Below, piece by piece: positions 53,679 through 62,581 of a DNA stretch of 64,000 nucleotides. Below the pieces are notes generated by a model. It did not search any database. It was not told the DNA's origin and worked only from the letters and a program-made list of their open reading frames with translations. The position numbers and the translations under genes were made by a program. Origin of the DNA: Hydrocarboniphaga daqingensis (GTDB lineage: Bacteria > Pseudomonadota > Gammaproteobacteria > Nevskiales > Nevskiaceae); NCBI RefSeq assembly GCF_900129825.1, contig NZ_FQWZ01000003.1:116353-180352 (forward strand). Reading direction: 5' to 3'. Every line of letters starts with the position of its first letter. Position 1 is the stretch's first letter.

Positions 53679-54287
53679 TCAGGCCGCCAACGCGTCCACG
53701 TAAGGTTTCATCACCCGCTCGACACGACACAGCTTGGCGTAGTGCCAGAGTTTGTCCTTGTCGACCTTATGCGCCGCGAACGCAGCGCGTAGCGCATCAA
53801 CTGCAATGTGCGGGCCGATCTTGTTGCGGAACTTGAACAAGTCGGCCAGCGTTTTTTCGAGCGCGTAGATGCTGACGGTGACGCTTTCGATCTCGTGGTG
53901 CTCGACGCCTTCGGTAAACGCGGGGCCGCCCAGGCGCGCCACCTTGACCTCGGGATAGTCGAGCCGCGGCCGCGCCGCGCGCCGCTCGATCGCGATATAG
54001 ACTTCGTCAGACAGCGGTTCGGCCAAGCCGTGGAACGCCAGCGCCGAGCGCAGGCAGATCACGCCGTTGGGTACGGCGCGACCGGCCACGGCCAGCGCCA
54101 AGTGCGAGGTCACCGGTTTGTCGGCCAGCACGTAGCTGCCGCGCCCGACCTTCTTGATCAGCCCCTTGTCGCAGACCCGGCGCAAGTATTCGGCTTGAAT
54201 GCCCTCGGCGGCCAAATCCTTCGGACGCAGCACGCCGAGCTTTGACGCCAGCTCGACGATGCGGTCGGATTTGCTTGGTTCGTCCAT
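53679..54287 (-). CDS. Orphan AbiEi-family antitoxin-like regulator
   Basis: A 202-residue AbiEi-type protein. The N-terminal winged helix (ASKLGVLRPKDLAAEGIQAEYLRRVCDKG) and RGSYVLADKP are followed by the AbiEi C-terminal domain with LRSALAFHGL and ALEKTLADLFKFRNK. AbiEi normally neutralises the nucleotidyltransferase toxin AbiEii and represses its operon. No AbiEii gene follows; pldA lies 35 bases downstream instead. It may be a solitary regulator. The start at 54287 avoids an odd AT-rich N-terminal extension. The upstream region is AT-rich with a palindrome. Confidence 0.82.
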   Translation of the reverse strand: MDEPSKSDRIVELASKLGVLRPKDLAAEGIQAEYLRRVCDKGLIKKVGRGSYVLADKPVTSHLALAVAGRAVPNGVICLRSALAFHGLAEPLSDEVYIAIERRAARPRLDYPEVKVARLGGPAFTEGVEHHEIESVTVSIYALEKTLADLFKFRNKIGPHIAVDALRAAFAAHKVDKDKLWHYAKLCRVERVMKPYVDALAA

Positions 54288-54395
54288 CCGGAGAGGCGGG
54301 CCTGTGTGCAAGCGTAAGATGTTTTTAAAATCTGTATATATTTGAGAACAAGTTTGAAAGTATTGCAAGAGATCGTTTCAAGCTATTAATTGTAA

Positions 54396-54416
54396 AAGAC
54401 TTTGTGACAAAGTCTT
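54396..54416. promoter_or_regulatory. 21-bp perfect palindrome, probable operator
   Basis: The arms AAGACTTTGT and ACAAAGTCTT (54396-54405 and 54407-54416) flank one base. It lies 109 bases before the AbiEi-like gene start and 74 bases before the Kef gene start, in an AT-rich region unlike its neighbours. A dimeric regulator site is likely; the bound protein is not known. Confidence 0.65.
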
Positions 54417-54489
54417 GAGTGCTTTCCGCACTATCCGTGAAACGCGAACGCCCATCCGGGCGCTCCATCCGAACAGGGAAGGACCCCCG

Positions 54490-56289
54490 ATGCTGGTCGA
54501 CGTCGCATTGTTTCTGGCTGCCGCCGTGATGTTCGTGCCGCTGTTCAAGCGCCTCGGTCTGGGCGCCGTGCTCGGCTATCTGGCCGCCGGCGTCAGCATC
54601 GGGCCCTGGGGCTTGGGGCTGATATCGGACGTCGAATCGATCCTGCATTTCTCCGAGTTCGGCGTGGTGTTGCTGTTGTTCATCATTGGCCTGGAACTGC
54701 AGCCTTCGCGCTTGTGGCGTCTGCGCTCGGCGGTGTTCGGCACTGGCGGCATGCAAGTGGTGCTGACGTCGATCGCGCTGGCCGGCATCGGCATCGCAGC
54801 GGGCCTGCCGACGGCTGCTGCCGTCATCGCCGGCTTCGGGCTGGCGATGTCGTCGACCGCCTTCGTGCTGCAGATGCTGGCCGAGCGCGGCGAACTGACG
54901 ACGCGGCACGGACGCGGCGCGTTCGCGATCCTGCTGTTCCAGGATTTGTCGGTGATTCCATTCCTGGCGCTGGTGCCGGTGCTGGGCGTACATCCGGGTC
55001 AGGCCGCTGCCAGCGGCGCATCGACCGCCATCAGTGTTGCGATGGCGCTCGGCGCCGTCGTGCTGACCGTACTTGGGGGGCGTTACGCGTTGCGGCCGCT
55101 GCTGCGCGCGCTGGCGCGGGTGCAAATGCCCGAGATTTTCACCGCTGCGGCGCTGCTGGTCGTGGTCGGAACCTCACTGGCGATGGAGGCGGTCGGGTTG
55201 TCGATGTCGCTGGGTGCGTTTCTGGCCGGCGTGCTGCTTGCCGACTCGGAGTATCGCCACGAACTGCAGGCCGACATCGAACCGTTCAAGGGCCTGCTGC
55301 TGGGCTTGTTCTTCATTGCCGTGGGCATGTCGGCCAACGTCGGACTGGCCACGCAGCAGCCGCTGCTGGTATTGGCGATCGTGTTCGGGCTGATCGCGGT
55401 CAAGGCCGTGGTGTTGTGGGGCGTCGGGCGCGTCAGCGGTATGCCGGGCGACTCGTCGCGGTCGTTGGCGCTGGCCTTGGCCCAGGGTGGCGAGTTTGCG
55501 TTCGTGCTGTTCGGCGTCGCCAGCGAATCGGGGCTGATCGACAAGCCGCTGCAGGACTTGTTGGTGTTGTCGGTGACCCTGTCGATGATGGTGTCGCCAC
55601 TGCTGTACCTGCTGCACGCACGGCTGCGGCCCGAAACGGCACCGCCGCCGTTTGACGAGATCGACGTCGACGCCGCGCCGGTGGTGATCGCCGGCTTCGG
55701 GCCTTTCGGGCAGATCATCGGCCGTATCCTGCGTACGCGGCGCATCCGCTACGCGGTGCTCGACAAAAGCGCCGATAACGTCGCGTTCCTGCGCAAGTTC
55801 GGCATCCTGGTGTTCTACAGCGATGCGGCACGGGTCGAAGTGCTGCGCGCCGCGCACGCCGACGAGGCGCGGTTGCTGGTCGTGGCGATCGCCGATGCGA
55901 CCGAATCGATGCGCGTCGTCGAGGTCGCACGGCGGCACTTTCCGGATTTGACGATCCTGGCCTGCGCCCGCACCCGTCAGCACGCGATGGAGCTGACCGA
56001 CCTGGGCGTGCACAGCGTGATCCGGCGCAGCTACTTCTCGTCGCTGGAGGCGACCCGGCAGATATTGCAGTTGCTCGGCGACAGCGAGTCGCAAGCCGAG
56101 CGCACGATCGACGGCTTCCGCCGCAACGACGAAAAAACCCTGCTACGTCAGCTCGCCGGGCCGCGCGACGAACAGTCCATGCAACAGGCCGCGCGCGAGG
56201 CCGCGCGTGAACTCGAAGAGCTGTTCGACGCCGACAAGCAGAGTGATGACGGGGCGGCGGTGCGCGCGGCGACGTCGGCCCGATCCTGA
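54490..56289 (+). CDS. CPA2-type K+/H+ antiporter (Kef/YbaL family)
   Basis: A 599-residue cation:proton antiporter. The N-terminal half has about 12 helices with LGLGAVLGYLAAGVSIGPWGL and the ion-site pattern in VIAGFGLAMSSTAFVLQML. A TrkA-N NAD-binding domain starts near residue 397 with VVIAGFGPFGQIIGRIL. This fits glutathione-gated KefB/KefC or YbaL; no KefF/KefG partner is present. ATG 54490 follows GGAAGGA. The palindrome at 54396-54416 lies in its upstream region. Acid or electrophile stress roles are inferred from the family. Confidence 0.88.
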   Translation: MLVDVALFLAAAVMFVPLFKRLGLGAVLGYLAAGVSIGPWGLGLISDVESILHFSEFGVVLLLFIIGLELQPSRLWRLRSAVFGTGGMQVVLTSIALAGIGIAAGLPTAAAVIAGFGLAMSSTAFVLQMLAERGELTTRHGRGAFAILLFQDLSVIPFLALVPVLGVHPGQAAASGASTAISVAMALGAVVLTVLGGRYALRPLLRALARVQMPEIFTAAALLVVVGTSLAMEAVGLSMSLGAFLAGVLLADSEYRHELQADIEPFKGLLLGLFFIAVGMSANVGLATQQPLLVLAIVFGLIAVKAVVLWGVGRVSGMPGDSSRSLALALAQGGEFAFVLFGVASESGLIDKPLQDLLVLSVTLSMMVSPLLYLLHARLRPETAPPPFDEIDVDAAPVVIAGFGPFGQIIGRILRTRRIRYAVLDKSADNVAFLRKFGILVFYSDAARVEVLRAAHADEARLLVVAIADATESMRVVEVARRHFPDLTILACARTRQHAMELTDLGVHSVIRRSYFSSLEATRQILQLLGDSESQAERTIDGFRRNDEKTLLRQLAGPRDEQSMQQAAREAARELEELFDADKQSDDGAAVRAATSARS

Positions 56290-56355
56290 GGTGCTGCCCG
56301 GCGTTCGCCCGCCGCAGCGCAAGCTGTACTAGGCTGTCGCGACGAGGGGGGAGCC

Positions 56356-57645
56356 GTGGGCAACATCACGCCGCAAATTCTGGTGTCGGTGGTCGCGCTG
56401 GGCATGGCGCTGGCGTTTCTGTCGGCCGACCGCCGCAGCAAGACCTCGCGCGCGCTGGCCGGTGCGCTGGGCACGACCAGCCTGGCGATTTTCCTGAACC
56501 AGAGCCTGATCCCCGATGCAGCGCATGCGCCGACCTGGTCCGGCTGGCTGGCGATTCCCGAGTCGCTGGCGATCGTGACGATGCTCGAATGGCTGCTGCG
56601 CGTGCGTCGCACGGTGCCGGCGCCGGCTGAATTCGATACCCGCTTCGGTGACCGGGTGCTGCGCTTCGGGCAGATCTGCGCCGGGTTCTATACGCTGTTC
56701 GCCTTGCTATGGCCGGACGTGCGTATCGAACAGTTCCTGCGCTCGGCCGGCGGCTCCGGCGCGTTCTTGCGCGGCGGCTTCTGGCTGTTTACAGTGCCGG
56801 TTTTGCTGTCGGTGCTCGCCGGGCTGACGTCGCTGGTGCTGCTGCTGAACCGGCGGCCAGACCGCGCCGAACGCGCTCGGCTGCTGGCGTTCGCCGGTTG
56901 CACGCCGTTCATGCTGTCGGGCTTCGTGCTGCCGACCAATCTGGGGACGATCGCGATCGTTATCGGCGAGATGATCTTGCTGATCGGCGCCGTTCACTAT
57001 CACGTGCTGCAGGGCCGGCGCGGCTTGTTCATGGCGCGCTTCCTGTCGCCCGAAGTCGCCAAGCTGGTGTCCGAGCGCGGCTTGCGCCAGGCGATGCAGG
57101 ACAACCAGCTGACGATCACGGCCGTGGCTTGCGATCTGCGCGGCTTCTCCAGCTTTGCTCGCGCCGTGCCGTCGCAGATGGTGATCCAGGTGCTGCGCGA
57201 GTATTACGACGCGGTCGGCGCGGTCGTGGCGCGCTACGGCGGCACGATCAAGGACTACGCTGGCGACGGCGTGCTGGTGCTGGTCGGTGCGCCGATCGCG
57301 ATGCCCGATCACGCAGCGCGTGCCACCGAAATGGCGCGCCAGCTTCGCGCCACCTGCCAGCAACTGGTCGGCCAATGGCGCGACACCGGCCCGTCGCTGG
57401 GCATCGGCATTGGCGTTGCCAGCGGGCCGGTCACGGTCGGCGTCATCGGCGGCGTGTCGCGGATGGAATACACGGCCGTCGGCACCGCCGTGAACCTGGC
57501 GTGCCGCTTGTGCGAGCAAGCCCATGATGGCGAGATCCTGATCGACACCTCGACCCGCATCGCGGCGGGCAACCTGCCGATGTCCGAGCGCCCCGCCGTC
57601 GTGCTCAAGGGCTTCGGCGACCCGGTGGCGCATTTCGCGATTTAA
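56356..57645 (+). CDS. Membrane class III adenylate/guanylate cyclase
   Basis: A 429-residue protein. The first 220 residues have about six membrane helices. The C-terminal catalytic domain has AVACDLRGFSSFAR (metal Asp), IKDYAGDGVLVLVG (second metal site) and IGIGVASGPVTVGVIGG. It should make cAMP or cGMP, acting as a homodimer. GTG 56356 is the start, with GGGGG 5-9 bases before. It converges with the DMT transporter gene, overlapping by 4 bases at the stops. Confidence 0.88.
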   Translation: MGNITPQILVSVVALGMALAFLSADRRSKTSRALAGALGTTSLAIFLNQSLIPDAAHAPTWSGWLAIPESLAIVTMLEWLLRVRRTVPAPAEFDTRFGDRVLRFGQICAGFYTLFALLWPDVRIEQFLRSAGGSGAFLRGGFWLFTVPVLLSVLAGLTSLVLLLNRRPDRAERARLLAFAGCTPFMLSGFVLPTNLGTIAIVIGEMILLIGAVHYHVLQGRRGLFMARFLSPEVAKLVSERGLRQAMQDNQLTITAVACDLRGFSSFARAVPSQMVIQVLREYYDAVGAVVARYGGTIKDYAGDGVLVLVGAPIAMPDHAARATEMARQLRATCQQLVGQWRDTGPSLGIGIGVASGPVTVGVIGGVSRMEYTAVGTAVNLACRLCEQAHDGEILIDTSTRIAAGNLPMSERPAVVLKGFGDPVAHFAI

Positions 57646-58595
57646 GCGGGCGGCGTCGGCGGGTCGGCCTGCGCCGCGCCGACGGCCGGCGCCGGCTCGC
57701 TGATCGCCACGACCACGCCGGCGATCAACAGCGCCGTCCCGACCAGCACCGTTGCCGCGGGCCAGCGGCCGGCGTGCAGCGCGCCGTAGCCGATGCCGGC
57801 AATGGTTTCGAACACGATCATCTGGCCCAGCAGCGACGGCCGAAGCCGGGTGCTGGCCATGTTCCACAGCGTATTGGCCGCCCAGGACGTGATCAGACCG
57901 AGCACCACGCTGACGACGATGAACGCCGTCCAGTCCTGCGGGATCGGCGACGTTGACGTGCCGGTGCTGGCGACGAACAGCATCAGCGCAAACGGCAGTG
58001 CCGCCACGCCTTGCAGCGAGGCCCATTCCACGCCGCTGGTGCCGGGCCGGCCGCGCAGGCACTCACTGTTGGCAATGCCGTAGAACGTCCACAGCGCCAG
58101 CGACAGAAACGCGCACGCCAGGCCCAGCACTTCGTCGGACGTGACGCGCACGAGGTCGTCGGCGCCGGCCGGCTGGCGCTCGTGGGCAAGCCACAGCCCG
58201 CCCAGAATCAGCAGCAGGGCCAGCGCATAGCGTGCGCTCGGCGCCTGCCGCGAGCGCCAGCGTCCGGCCAGCGACACCGTCACCGGCAGCAAGCCGATGA
58301 TCAGCGTCGGCATCACGTAGCCGGCTTTTTGAACCGAAACGCTCAGCAATGCGTAATACAGCAGGTTGCCGGTCAGCGTCAGCGCGGTGGCTTGGCGCCA
58401 CAGCCCGGGGCGATGCGGCGGCCGCGAGCGGTGGTACAGCAGCGCCAGCGCGACGGCCGATGCCAAGCCATAGGCGATGTAGCGGCCGGCGGCCACGGCC
58501 AGCCCTGGCCACGGGCCGAGAATCAGCGGCCCGACGAAGGCGAAGCCCCAGCCGGCGCAGGCCAGCACCGCGTAAAGCAGGCCAGCGCGGCTCAT
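57642..58595 (-). CDS. EamA-type DMT permease
   Basis: A 317-residue inner-membrane protein with about ten helices, in two EamA-like halves. It opens MSRAGLLYAVLACAGWGFAF and has GLLPVTVSLAG in the middle and LGLITSWAANTLWNMAS in the second half. EamA carriers move metabolites or drugs out; no substrate can be named. The stop overlaps that of the cyclase gene. It is divergent from spoT with about 100 bases between. Confidence 0.85.
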   Translation of the reverse strand: MSRAGLLYAVLACAGWGFAFVGPLILGPWPGLAVAAGRYIAYGLASAVALALLYHRSRPPHRPGLWRQATALTLTGNLLYYALLSVSVQKAGYVMPTLIIGLLPVTVSLAGRWRSRQAPSARYALALLLILGGLWLAHERQPAGADDLVRVTSDEVLGLACAFLSLALWTFYGIANSECLRGRPGTSGVEWASLQGVAALPFALMLFVASTGTSTSPIPQDWTAFIVVSVVLGLITSWAANTLWNMASTRLRPSLLGQMIVFETIAGIGYGALHAGRWPAATVLVGTALLIAGVVVAISEPAPAVGAAQADPPTPPA

Positions 58596-58698
58596 CGTTG
58601 AGGCTTCGGCGGTGCGGTGGTTGCGGGCGGGGTCATCGGCGGTGTTGGGTCTTTCGAGCGGGTCTTACGGAACGTGACGGGATTGTTATAGTCGAGCC

Positions 58699-60858
58699 AT
58701 GGATCTTCCGGTAATCAATCGTCTCAGCTCGGCCTTGCGCACGCGCAGCGTTGTGCGCGAGTTCGGCATCGAAGCGCTGGTCAAGGTGCTCGACGAGTAC
58801 CTGCCCGAAGACCAGATTGCCGATGTCCGCCGCGCCTACGAGTTTGGTGCGAAGTATCACGCCGGGCAGAACCGCAGCTCGGGCGAGCCGTACATCTACC
58901 ACCCGTTGGCGGTGGCGCGGATCCTCGCCGAAATGCGGATGGACGCCACGACGCTGATGGCGGCGATCCTGCACGACGTCGTCGAAGACACCGAAGTGTC
59001 GCCCGAGCGTGTCGCGATGGTGTTCGGCAAGGATGTGGCGAGCATCGTCGAAGGCGTCACCAAGATCGAAAAGGTCGAGGGCCTGTCGCGCGCCGAGCTG
59101 CAGGCCGAAAGCTTCCGCAAGCTGTTGCTGGCGATGACGCAGGACCTGCGCGTGATTCTGGTCAAGCTCGCCGACCGTCTGCACAACATGCGCACGCTCG
59201 GCGCACGCGACCCCGAAAAGCGGCGCCGCGTCGCCAAGGAAACGCTGCAGATCTACGCCCCGATCGCGCAGCGGCTCGGCATCAACACGATTCGCACGCA
59301 GCTCGAAGATCTGGCCTTCGCCAACATGTATCCCGAGCGCCATCGCGTGCTCGAACGCGCCATCGACGACCAGATCGGCGATTCACGTGATTTGATTCGC
59401 GGCGTCGAAAGCAAGCTTGCCAAGGCGCTGCGCGACGAAGGCATCGGCGCGACCGTGGTCGGTCGTGAAAAGAACATCTACAGCATCTACCAGAAGATGC
59501 GCCGCAAGAAGATGCGTCTGCTGCAGGTGATGGACCTGCTCGGCTTTCGCATCGTCGTGGCCAAGGTCGACGACTGCTATCGCGCGCTCGGCGTGGTGCA
59601 CCACGTCTACAAGCCGGTGCCGGGCGGGTTTGACGACTACATCGCCAATTCCAAGGCCAACGGCTACCAGAGTCTGCACACGACCTGTATCGGCCCCGAA
59701 GGTCACAAGATCGAAGTGCAGATCCGCACGCGCGAGATGCACCACATCGCCGACTCGGGCATCGCCGCGCACTGGCAATACAAGCTCGGCAGCAAGGACG
59801 GTGCGTCGGCGCCGCAAGTGCGTGCCAACGAGTGGCTGCGCAGCCTGTTCGACGAACTGGGCACGGCCGGCTCGCTGGAATTCATCGAAGGCGTCAAGGT
59901 CGACCTGTTCCCGGACGAGGTCTACGTGTTCACGCCCAAGGGGCTGATCCGCCGGATGCCGCGTGGCGCCACGTCGGTCGACTTCGCGTATTCAGTTCAT
60001 TCCGAGCTGGGCGACCGCTGCGTCGCCGCGCGCATCGACGGCAGCCTGGAGCCGCTGAACACGCCGCTCAAGAGTGGCCAGACGGTCGAGATCATCACCG
60101 CGCGCCACGCCCGTCCGAATGCGGCCTGGCTCAACTTCGTCAAGACCGCCAAGGCGCGCAGCCATATCCGCAACTTCCTGCGCAACCAGCGCGAAGACGA
60201 GGCCGTGCGCCTGGGCCGGCGCCTGATCGAAATCGCGATGCGCGACTTGGGCGTGCCGCTGGCCAAGCTTCGCGAAGATGCTGCCGAACCGGTGCTGAAG
60301 GCTTACGGGCTCAAGGACGTCGAAGAACTGTACGCGGCCATCGGTACCGGCGAGCGCCTCGCGCCGCTGGTCGCCCGGCATTTCTTGCCCGACCAGAACT
60401 CGCCGGACGCCGAAACCAGCAAGGCGGCGCCGCTGGCGATCGAAGGCACCGAAGGCCTGGTCGTCGACTACGCACGCTGCTGTCGTCCGATTCCGGGCGA
60501 CGAAATTCGCGGCAACGTCAGCGTCGGCCGCGGCATCGTGATTCATCGCATCGACTGCAAGCACGCCAAGGCGCGTCCGCAGGACTGGGTGCCGCTGATC
60601 TGGTCCGACAAGGTCCAGGGCGACTACCTGAGCGAGCTGCGCGTCCACGCGCAGAACATGCGCGGCTTGCTGGCGCGGGTCACGGCCGAAATCACCAGCA
60701 GCGAATCGAGCATCGAAAACGTGCAGATGCCCGATCGTGCCGGCGGCGAAACCATCGAGATGCGCTTCGTGATCACCGTGCGTTCCCGCGTGCATCTGGC
60801 GCATGTGATGCGCCGCCTGCACCGCCTCGACGGCGTCGAGAAGGTGACGCGCAGCTGA
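58699..60858 (+). CDS. spoT: Bifunctional (p)ppGpp synthetase/hydrolase SpoT
   Basis: SpoT makes and degrades the alarmone (p)ppGpp. The 719-residue protein has the HD hydrolase domain with intact LHDVVEDTEVS and VKLADRLHNMRTL, the synthetase domain (about 230-350) with DLLGFRIVV and SKANGYQSLHT, TGS domain (VYVFTPKGLIRRMPRGA) and C-terminal ACT domain. TATAGT ends 6 bases before the ATG without a Shine-Dalgarno. rpoZ, its usual neighbour, is not next to it. Confidence 0.95.
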   Translation: MDLPVINRLSSALRTRSVVREFGIEALVKVLDEYLPEDQIADVRRAYEFGAKYHAGQNRSSGEPYIYHPLAVARILAEMRMDATTLMAAILHDVVEDTEVSPERVAMVFGKDVASIVEGVTKIEKVEGLSRAELQAESFRKLLLAMTQDLRVILVKLADRLHNMRTLGARDPEKRRRVAKETLQIYAPIAQRLGINTIRTQLEDLAFANMYPERHRVLERAIDDQIGDSRDLIRGVESKLAKALRDEGIGATVVGREKNIYSIYQKMRRKKMRLLQVMDLLGFRIVVAKVDDCYRALGVVHHVYKPVPGGFDDYIANSKANGYQSLHTTCIGPEGHKIEVQIRTREMHHIADSGIAAHWQYKLGSKDGASAPQVRANEWLRSLFDELGTAGSLEFIEGVKVDLFPDEVYVFTPKGLIRRMPRGATSVDFAYSVHSELGDRCVAARIDGSLEPLNTPLKSGQTVEIITARHARPNAAWLNFVKTAKARSHIRNFLRNQREDEAVRLGRRLIEIAMRDLGVPLAKLREDAAEPVLKAYGLKDVEELYAAIGTGERLAPLVARHFLPDQNSPDAETSKAAPLAIEGTEGLVVDYARCCRPIPGDEIRGNVSVGRGIVIHRIDCKHAKARPQDWVPLIWSDKVQGDYLSELRVHAQNMRGLLARVTAEITSSESSIENVQMPDRAGGETIEMRFVITVRSRVHLAHVMRRLHRLDGVEKVTRS

Positions 60859-60868
60859 TCCTGTTGCC

Positions 60869-60894
60869 GTCACCGGCGCAACGGCACCGGTGAC
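60869..60894. terminator. Hairpin between spoT and the S41 peptidase
   Basis: An 8-bp stem (60869-60876 with 60887-60894) lies 10 bases after the spoT stop, between convergent genes. No T tract. Confidence 0.55.
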
Positions 60895-60906
60895 AGCGGC
60901 GCGGCC

Positions 60907-62472
60907 TCAGCGCGGTATCGCGCGGTAGGCGTTCTCGCGCAGCGGCGAGCGCAGCAGCGTCACCGGGCGAGTGTTCGCGCCGTCGGCGCTGCTGGGCCGC
61001 GTTGCACTGCCGCAGTTGCCGACGTCGCGATAGCGCAGCGCCGTTGCCAGTAAGTCTTCCTGCGGATTGCCGAGTGCGGCCGTGAAATCATCGGCGACGA
61101 TGCATCCCGGCACAAAGCCGTTGGCATAGTCGCCAAAGCCCTTGTTGTTGACCCCGGCGAACTCGATGGCGAAGTACGACAGCCCGCAGTTGTCCTGCGC
61201 ATAAAAGCCGTACGGCTTGCCGCAGGTCGTGTCGCCGATCAGAACGACGTCGACGTCGACGCCGCGCAAGCCGTTGATGATCGCCTCGCTGGCCGAGCAG
61301 GTGCCGTCGCCGATCAGCACGAACACGCGCGGCAGGTTGAGCGTCGGCAGCGGGGTGCCTTCGGCCACGCTGCGGTCGAAGCCCTGCGTGCTGCTATGGA
61401 ACGGCGTGGCGACGTCGGACGCACGCGCCAGCGGATTCTTGTCGTTGAACGACAGCCGCTCGAAGGTCTTGCCGCGCGTGCGCGTATCGCCGGCGATCAT
61501 GAACGACAGCTCGCTGGCGATATCCAGAAAGCCGCCGCCGTTGTAGCGCAGGTCGAGCACCAGGTCGCTGACGCCGGCGTCGCGCAGCTGCGTGATCGCG
61601 CGCAGCAACTGGCCTTCGGCCGTGGCGATGTGGTCGTTGAACAGCAGATAGCCGACGCGGCCGCTGGCGGTATCGAGCGTCAACACGTTCTGCACCGGCG
61701 TCGAGGTGACCACTTGCGCTGACAGCGTCACGTCGCGGGTGCTGTCGCTGCCCAGATCGCGGATCGTGAACGTGTGGCGCTCGCCCTCGGTCGACGGAAA
61801 CAAGCCGCGATTGAGCGTGTCGACGCCGTCGTCGCTGCTGTCGTTGACCAGATCCACGCCGTCGATGGCCAGGATCGCGCCGCCGCGCGCAATCGACGCG
61901 GCTGCCGCTGGCGTGTTGGGGTCGGTGTAGGCGATCCGTGCTTCACGCGGCGGCCGCGTGGCGAGCAGTGCCACTTGCATGCCGTAGCCGACGCTGACGC
62001 CGCCTTGTGACAGCGCGCGCCACTCGTCGGTCGGGAACGTGAAGCTGAAGCCGTCCTTGGGCCGGTCGTCGACGATCTGCGGTGTTTTCAGCGCCTGGAA
62101 GTACGCGTCCAGCGCATCGGTCACGCTGCCGCCGTACTCGGCGGCGGTGTAGTTGCCGGCATCGACGAACGGAATCTCGCGGTACCAGAGATACACCTCG
62201 TCCATGTAGGTGCGTACCCAGTTGCGCTCATCGGCCAGCGTGCCGCTGCGGTCGGGGTAGGGCCGGTTGTTGTTGAACGGGTCGACTCCGGTGCGCGGCA
62301 CCGCGCAGATCGCGGCGATCTTGTCCGACTGCGCGGTGCGTTGTTCCCACAGCGTCAGATTCGAGCCGGCAAACGATCCGGACGATCCCCCGCCGCCGCA
62401 AGCGGCCAGCAGCACCGACGACGCGAGCAGCAGCAGTGGGGTACGCAAGGGTGACGGCAATGAGCAGCGCAT
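60907..62472 (-). CDS. S41-family tail-specific peptidase lipoprotein
   Basis: A 521-residue secreted lipoprotein with signal ending LLAAC followed by a Gly/Ser stretch. A PDZ-like region (GYGMQVALLATRPPREARIAY) lies about residue 165-245. The S41 catalytic part has VGYLLFNDHI, LVLDLRYNGGGFL and the nucleophile Ser in GTCSASEAIINGLRG. It therefore resembles CtpA/Tsp-like proteases but with a large N-terminus, and would act in the periplasm or at the outer membrane. It converges with spoT. Confidence 0.88.
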   Translation of the reverse strand: MRCSLPSPLRTPLLLLASSVLLAACGGGGSSGSFAGSNLTLWEQRTAQSDKIAAICAVPRTGVDPFNNNRPYPDRSGTLADERNWVRTYMDEVYLWYREIPFVDAGNYTAAEYGGSVTDALDAYFQALKTPQIVDDRPKDGFSFTFPTDEWRALSQGGVSVGYGMQVALLATRPPREARIAYTDPNTPAAAASIARGGAILAIDGVDLVNDSSDDGVDTLNRGLFPSTEGERHTFTIRDLGSDSTRDVTLSAQVVTSTPVQNVLTLDTASGRVGYLLFNDHIATAEGQLLRAITQLRDAGVSDLVLDLRYNGGGFLDIASELSFMIAGDTRTRGKTFERLSFNDKNPLARASDVATPFHSSTQGFDRSVAEGTPLPTLNLPRVFVLIGDGTCSASEAIINGLRGVDVDVVLIGDTTCGKPYGFYAQDNCGLSYFAIEFAGVNNKGFGDYANGFVPGCIVADDFTAALGNPQEDLLATALRYRDVGNCGSATRPSSADGANTRPVTLLRSPLRENAYRAIPR

Positions 62473-62581
62473 GGTGATCCGGGCATGAGGTGACGGGTCG
62501 TGTCGTCAAGATTAGTGCCCCGCGCCGGTCGTTGCGCGGTATCGAGCGACGGGTGGTGTGAAGCAGCCCGTACAATGAGGG

